A stretch of DNA of 64,000 nt from Verrucomicrobiaceae bacterium. GTDB lineage: Bacteria; Verrucomicrobiota; Verrucomicrobiia; Verrucomicrobiales; Verrucomicrobiaceae. The notes under the pieces are model-generated. The model saw only the letters and a list, made by a program, of their open reading frames with translations. It was not told where the DNA came from and did no database searches. The stretch lies in the NCBI GenBank assembly GCA_947466075.1, contig CANIBP010000003.1:62001-126000 (forward strand), read 5' to 3'. Positions 60,193 through 64,000 of the stretch are shown here, in pieces. The position numbers were made by a program, and so were the translations under genes. Position 1 is the first letter of the stretch. Each line of letters starts with the position of its first letter.

Positions 60193-61311
60193 ATGAAAAA
60201 TATCTTCACCCTCCTCATCGCACTACTTCTCCCATCGCTAACGGCTCTGCACGCATCCGATGATGCACCGATCGTCGGCGCGATTCGCTGGGATGCTTTT
60301 TATGGCGATGGCGGCGTGACGAAGGCCGTGGAGTATTCGCTTGGGCAACCGAAGTATCATTTTCGTCTGCCTTGGTTCGCGCAGTTACTGGGCAATGACA
60401 AAGTGCGCATCAATGGCGACTCGCAGGCCATCATGGAGCAAGAGATCGCGTATGCCGCGCAAGCGGGGCTGAACTACTGGGCTTTTCTCGACTATCTGGA
60501 TGAAGCGCCCGGCATGACCATCGGCTTGAATCGTTATCTCGGTGCGAAGGATAAAAAAGTCATGCGCTATTGCCTCGTCGAAGAAGGATCAAGAATCGAA
60601 AGAGCAGGCACGAAGGCCTGGAGCAAGCTCGTGCAGCATTTCCGGCATCCCGATTACCAAACCGTGCTCGATGGCCGACCACTGCTGTGTTTGTTCGGCA
60701 AGACCACCAAGCTTGGCAAAGCCGAGTGGGATGAGTTGAAGCGTCAAACCATCGCCGCAGGCCTGAAGGCACCGTATCTCGTGCTCATGGGTTGGAATGC
60801 GGACAAGGACCGCGCAGACCTCGGCTTTGATGCCATCTCCGAGTATGCCTGCGCGGGCAAAGGCTACACCATCGACCCTGAAACCTATTCGCGACTCACC
60901 TCTCTTCACGTGAGCGAAAATCTCTGGGGCAAATGGAAGCGCGAGCGCACCCCATGCATCACCTTTGCCACCGCCGGCTGGGACACACGTCCCCGCCAGG
61001 AGCGCCCGCCGCCGTGGTGCACTTGGGTGAAGCCCACACCCGATCCCACACCACCCGCTCAACAAAAACCACTCATCGACACCACCACCGCCACGCCGGA
61101 TGAACTCACCGCTCACATCCGCGCTGCCATCGAGTGGACCAAGTCCAATCGCGATCTCAATCCCGCCAACGCCATCATCATCTACGCCTGGAACGAACAC
61201 GACGAAGGCGGTTGGCTCCAGCCCACGCTCGGTGCCGATGGCAAGCCCTATGAGGCACGCATTCAGGCGCTGGGGAAGGTTTTGCGCCCTGTGGCGTTAA
61301 AGAATCTGTAA
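60193..61311 (+). CDS. GH99-like / WbsX-type secreted glycoside hydrolase-like protein
   Basis: ATG 60193 gives 372 residues with a signal peptide (MKNIFTLLIALLLPSLTALHASD). The mature domain starts IVGAIRWDAFYGDGG and continues with MEQEIAYAAQAGLNYWAFLDYLDEAPG, typical of the GH99-like (WbsX/GT_WbsX) TIM barrels found in PVC polysaccharide loci. APYLVLMGWNADKDR, ITFATAGWDTRPRQERPP and the closing IIIYAWNEHDEGGWLQPTLG, which has the Glu pair near the end of the barrel, are the conserved segments. It probably cleaves or binds an alpha-linked glycan. It shares its signal-peptide DNA with the two upstream enzyme genes. Confidence 0.78.
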   Translation: MKNIFTLLIALLLPSLTALHASDDAPIVGAIRWDAFYGDGGVTKAVEYSLGQPKYHFRLPWFAQLLGNDKVRINGDSQAIMEQEIAYAAQAGLNYWAFLDYLDEAPGMTIGLNRYLGAKDKKVMRYCLVEEGSRIERAGTKAWSKLVQHFRHPDYQTVLDGRPLLCLFGKTTKLGKAEWDELKRQTIAAGLKAPYLVLMGWNADKDRADLGFDAISEYACAGKGYTIDPETYSRLTSLHVSENLWGKWKRERTPCITFATAGWDTRPRQERPPPWCTWVKPTPDPTPPAQQKPLIDTTTATPDELTAHIRAAIEWTKSNRDLNPANAIIIYAWNEHDEGGWLQPTLGADGKPYEARIQALGKVLRPVALKNL

Positions 61312-61340
61312 AATCTTCCATCGCCATCATCGCCTTCCTT

Positions 61341-61994
61341 TTGTCAGCGCTGCAAGCCGCAGATAGTCCAAAGACTGTTTCAATCCACGAGACTTTTGAC
61401 GCTCATTTCGATGCCAAGCGTTTCATCACGCCGATCCCGAACAAGAACACCGAGGTGCGTGATGGCGTGCTGTGGACGCGTGGGTCCAGCGGCGGGAAGT
61501 ATCCGCCGATGGTTTATCTGGCTGTGGAGGGGAAGGACCTCACCATCTCGTTTCGCTATCGGCATCTCGGCGATGGTGGCATGGTTTGGTTCTTCGTCGA
61601 TGGCGACGATGGCTTTGGCAGCGAAGACCACATGCTGCGCGTGAAGTTGCTGCGAGATGGTGTGCAACTGGAGGTGGATGCGCATTCCAAGGATGAGCAT
61701 CATCCGCTGCGTCAGGACAATCGGCCTGCGGATAAGGTTAGCGGCGTTTATCGACTGAATGAGCACTTTCCTCTGGAGAAAGTGGACCTAAAAAGCAACG
61801 ACTGGCGCGAGGTGAAACTCGTCTTTCAGGGCGAGCAAGTCGTTATGAGCATCGATGGCAAAGTGTGGAGCAAGACGCTGAGCCGGGCGAACTTCAACGC
61901 AGGCAAACGCAAGCTGCTGTGGATGCAGAACGGCGGCGAGAAAGGGATCGAGATCGACGACGTTCACGTTCAGGCCACTTCACCGACACCCTAA
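61341..61994 (+). CDS. LamG/DUF1080-like secreted protein with uncertain start codon
   Basis: The 217 residues from TTG 61341 include a concanavalin-like sandwich (TISFRYRHLGDGGMVWFFVDGDDGF, HMLRVKLLRDGVQLEVD, WREVKLVFQGEQVVMSIDGKVWSKTL). In-frame sequence upstream (61311-61340) encodes KSSIAIIAFLL, the front of an obvious signal peptide ending ALQAAD. The codon before it (61308-61310) is GTA, not a normal start, and overlaps the previous stop. Either TTG is used and the signal is truncated, or the original ATG/GTG was lost. It resembles DUF1080 (3-keto-disaccharide hydrolase-like) domains, but I cannot name a reaction. Confidence 0.65.
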   Translation: MSALQAADSPKTVSIHETFDAHFDAKRFITPIPNKNTEVRDGVLWTRGSSGGKYPPMVYLAVEGKDLTISFRYRHLGDGGMVWFFVDGDDGFGSEDHMLRVKLLRDGVQLEVDAHSKDEHHPLRQDNRPADKVSGVYRLNEHFPLEKVDLKSNDWREVKLVFQGEQVVMSIDGKVWSKTLSRANFNAGKRKLLWMQNGGEKGIEIDDVHVQATSPTP

Positions 61995-62002
61995 CAGCAC
62001 TC

Positions 62003-62608
62003 ATGAACCGACTCATCACGCCCATCGCCCTCTTCAGCATCACATTCGCCACAGCAGTCCTCGCTCAGGCGGATAGACCACTGCTGAATGACAGCGCGCT
62101 GCCCGTCATCGCCGCGCCGAGCTTTGCCGAGCCGTTGGTGGCACCGTTTGTGACGGCAAAAGGCCAATGGGTTCCTGCAGAAGGCGTTCTTAGCGTCGTG
62201 GACATCCCAGCGGAGAAACACATCCCCGTGCTGCATCACAAAGTTGGCTTGGCCAGCGCGGTGATCGAATTGGAGTTCCGTTGGGATGGAGTTGGCTCGT
62301 TCCTCGTGGGTTGTGATTCAGATAAGCATGTAGGCCGCGTGGTGATCAATGCCAAGGGACTAAGCATCGCGGAAGACTCGGTGAAACCTTCACACACCAT
62401 CGCGCAACTCCCGCTCGCCGTGAAACAGGGCGAGTGGCACAAGCTCCGCGTCGAATGGAAAGGCGATCAAATGGCCGCACGTCTTGATGGCTCCGAACTC
62501 CGCGCCCAACACGCCTACCTTGCCACAGCGAAGAGCCGCAGTTGGCTCGCAGCCTCACAGTCGGTGAAAGTCCGCAACCTCAAGATCAGCGGCGAGGCGA
62601 AGCCTTGA
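62003..62608 (+). CDS. Second LamG/DUF1080-like secreted protein
   Basis: ATG 62003 gives 201 residues with a signal peptide (MNRLITPIALFSITFATAVLAQA). The mature region is another jelly-roll with the same layout as its upstream neighbour: GQWVPAEGVLSVVD, AVIELEFRWDGVGSFLVGCDSDKHVGRVVINAKGL, QGEWHKLRVEWKGDQMAARLDGSEL. It is probably a diverged paralogue, a carbohydrate-binding or 3-ketoglycoside-type protein. No catalytic residue set can be pointed out. It starts 8 bases after the preceding stop, and its stop overlaps the GH-A gene start (TGATG). Confidence 0.7.
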   Translation: MNRLITPIALFSITFATAVLAQADRPLLNDSALPVIAAPSFAEPLVAPFVTAKGQWVPAEGVLSVVDIPAEKHIPVLHHKVGLASAVIELEFRWDGVGSFLVGCDSDKHVGRVVINAKGLSIAEDSVKPSHTIAQLPLAVKQGEWHKLRVEWKGDQMAARLDGSELRAQHAYLATAKSRSWLAASQSVKVRNLKISGEAKP

Positions 62609-63885
62609 TGAATCTTATTCTGACAACCCTCTTGGTTGCGATAGGCACAAGCGTTTTCGCACAAGCACCAGCGCGCCCGTTGTTTCGCGAATTCGTCGGT
62701 CTCTGCGGGCATACCGTGCAGTTTAAGCCGGAGCTTTATCAACCAGTGTGCCGCGTGGTGCGCGACTACCATCCAGTGAAGTGGGATTTGGCCAAGGACA
62801 CCTCCGTCATGCCAGAGTGGCCTTTTGCGAAGAACCGCGTGTCGTGGGAGAAGGTCTATCGCTCGTGGCATGACAAGGGTTTGAGCATCAGCGTGTGTCT
62901 TCAGTTTGATGACATGAAAGCTGAGGACTGGAAGGACATCGAGCGCGATGCGCGTGCCTACGCCAAAGGCTTCGCTGAGAACTTTGGTCCCGGCGGCAAG
63001 TATCCTTTCGTGAACTGCGTGGAGATCGGCAACGAGTCCGGTCACATCGACGACGCAACTTACCTGCGCATCTTCAAAGCGATGGCTACTGGCATTCGTG
63101 AGGGCAATCCGAAGCTCAAGATCGCCACCTGCAACACTGAGGCTGGCGGCAGTGATCGCTATTGGAAAGGCGCCGACATCTTCACGCCGCACCTGCCCAT
63201 GATCGACGTGTTGCGCATCCATCGCTATGCGATCAAAGACGGCTGGCCCACGTGGAAGCGCAGCTACCCGGAGGACTCCACCGTTCCCTACCTCAGCAAG
63301 ATTCAAGAGATGATCGACTGGCGCGACAAGCATGCGAAGGGTCGCGAGATGTGGCTCAGTGAGTTCGGTTGGGATTGCAGCACGCAAAAACCCGATCCGA
63401 AAGGCGACATGGCAAAGTTTATCACCTGCACCGATGACGAACAGGCCATGTGGCTGGTGCGCAGCTACTTTCTCTTTGCCGAAATGGGCATCGACAAAGC
63501 CTTCGTCTATTTTTTCAACGATGCAGACAAACCAGCCTTCCATGCCTGCTCCGGCATCACTCGCAACTTCCAGCCCAAGCCCAGCTACCACGCTATTGCA
63601 TGGATGCTCAAACACCTCGCCGACTACCGCTTCAGCAAAGCCATTCTGAAGTCAGAAAAGGATGGCTATCTCTTTGAGTTCACACCGGAGAAAGCCGATG
63701 CACCCAAAATCCTCGCCGCATGGCATGCCACTCGCGAAAATGTCTCTCTCGATCTCCAAGGTGCCACCATCCTGCGCTCCGAAATCATGCCCCTAACCGC
63801 TGGCAACGCCGTCGAGCCTCAACTGAAAACAATCGACACCACCGTCATCGCAGGAACGCTTCCCATTCTGCTTTGGGTGAAGTAA
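62608..63885 (+). CDS. Clan GH-A glycoside hydrolase-like protein, secreted
   Basis: ATG 62608 gives 425 residues with a signal peptide (MNLILTTLLVAIGTSVFAQA). The (beta/alpha)8 barrel shows the two GH-A glutamates: acid/base Glu143 in CVEIGNESGHID and nucleophile Glu252 in WLSEFGWDCST. DVLRIHRYAI, MWLVRSYFLFAEMGIDKAFVYFFNDAD and KPSYHAIAWMLKHLADYRF complete the fold. It resembles GH39/GH5-like beta-xylosidases or beta-uronidases, but the exact family is not determined. A C-terminal beta domain (about 345-425) is typical of GH39-like enzymes. It is the last complete gene of the degradation locus. Confidence 0.82.
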   Translation: MNLILTTLLVAIGTSVFAQAPARPLFREFVGLCGHTVQFKPELYQPVCRVVRDYHPVKWDLAKDTSVMPEWPFAKNRVSWEKVYRSWHDKGLSISVCLQFDDMKAEDWKDIERDARAYAKGFAENFGPGGKYPFVNCVEIGNESGHIDDATYLRIFKAMATGIREGNPKLKIATCNTEAGGSDRYWKGADIFTPHLPMIDVLRIHRYAIKDGWPTWKRSYPEDSTVPYLSKIQEMIDWRDKHAKGREMWLSEFGWDCSTQKPDPKGDMAKFITCTDDEQAMWLVRSYFLFAEMGIDKAFVYFFNDADKPAFHACSGITRNFQPKPSYHAIAWMLKHLADYRFSKAILKSEKDGYLFEFTPEKADAPKILAAWHATRENVSLDLQGATILRSEIMPLTAGNAVEPQLKTIDTTVIAGTLPILLWVK

Positions 63886-63898
63886 ATCACCTCAACAC

Positions 63899-64000
63899 AT
63901 GTCCACCACCGCTCACATCGCCATTATCGACTGGCGCACCGCTCCGCAAGGCGATGCGGAGTCTAGCATTGAAAAAAACATCATCGGCAATGCCGCGAAG
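63899..64000 (+). CDS. Possible D-2-hydroxyacid dehydrogenase-like protein, truncated by window edge
   Basis: Only the first 34 codons are present, from ATG 63899. The translation starts STTAHIAIIDWRTAPQGDAE and continues with IEKNIIG. The IAIIDW strand and the following IExxIIG are like the N-terminus of CtBP-type D-isomer-specific 2-hydroxyacid dehydrogenases, as in phosphoglycerate dehydrogenase relatives. No signal peptide is seen, in contrast to the secreted enzymes before it. A cytoplasmic hydroxy-acid step would suit the pathway. The assignment rests on a very short stretch. Confidence 0.4.
   Translation, partial: MSTTAHIAIIDWRTAPQGDAESSIEKNIIGNAAK

Noticed and set aside
1..64000. tRNA, rRNA, CRISPR arrays, complete insertion sequences, phage genes
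   Set aside because: I looked on both strands for CCA-ended cloverleaf-like units, regularly spaced direct repeats and transposase or phage motifs and found none that I could support.

Overview
This 64 kb window looks like the chromosome of a Gram-negative bacterium of the Planctomycetota-Verrucomicrobiota-Chlamydiota group, most probably a member of the Verrucomicrobiota related to the Verrucomicrobiales. It is GC-rich. It carries several 'planctomycete' secreted families: DUF1501, PSCyt1/DUF1549/DUF1553, DUF1587-1592-1588-1585, DUF1552, ThuA-like, PmoA-like and SHD1. It also has a FGly-type sulfatase and the lipid A gene lpxK. The assignment rests on family content, not on a marker gene. 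I saw no rRNA, tRNA, CRISPR array, complete insertion sequence or replication origin.

Region 1-2.4 kb is an arsenic island. A minus-strand operon arsR, DUF6428 protein with a cysteine-rich tail, aqpS-like aquaporin, arsC lies next to a second, convergent arsR. There is no ArsB or Acr3 pump in view. Region 2.4-2.8 kb holds the frameshifted end of a decayed MFS transporter. Region 2.8-9.6 kb is a plus-strand run of secreted proteins (DUF1501, ThuA-like, polysaccharide deacetylase, ceramidase-like), then an SDR dehydrogenase and a fumarylacetoacetase-fold hydrolase. A strong hairpin separates it from the minus-strand block at 9.6-22.6 kb. That block holds a giant secreted multidomain protein ending in a cupredoxin, an amidohydrolase, a PAS-AraC regulator, a PmoA-like protein, a small Cys-rich repeat protein, a TPR/ExbD/ExbB transport operon and a second DUF1501 protein.

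Region 22.7-34.6 kb runs on the plus strand. It starts with a DUF1587/DUF1592-type cytochrome protein interrupted by one in-frame amber codon, followed by its DUF1552 partner. Next is a tightly overlapped five-gene catabolic operon: M14-like deacylase, MFS transporter, double esterase, MlrC-like M81 peptidase and enolase-superfamily enzyme. Region 34.6-50.3 kb is mostly minus strand and more housekeeping. It has a PSD1 cytochrome protein, a Ser/Thr kinase fused to a discoidin-like domain, proC (plus), a second MFS transporter (plus), an SHD1 protein, a cysteine desulfurase/fdhD/lpxK chain with overlapping genes, a frameshifted HTTM membrane gene, an ArsR-methyltransferase fusion and an SNase-like protein.

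Region 50.4-64 kb is a plus-strand degradation locus headed by a FadR-type GntR regulator with a perfect palindromic operator. Behind it come a PSD1 cytochrome protein, a sulfatase, an esterase fused to a polygalacturonase-like beta-helix, a DUF1501 protein, a GH99-like protein, two LamG/DUF1080-like proteins and a clan GH-A hydrolase. The last gene, cut by the window edge, is possibly a 2-hydroxyacid dehydrogenase. A minus-strand ParE/Phd toxin-antitoxin pair sits in the middle. The locus reads as a sulfated or esterified polysaccharide utilisation cluster. The PSD1 gene carries two short palindromic elements inserted in frame.

Three genes are broken by single small lesions (amber codon, HTTM frameshift, MFS remnant). 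Either decay or sequencing error could explain this, and read-level inspection would decide.
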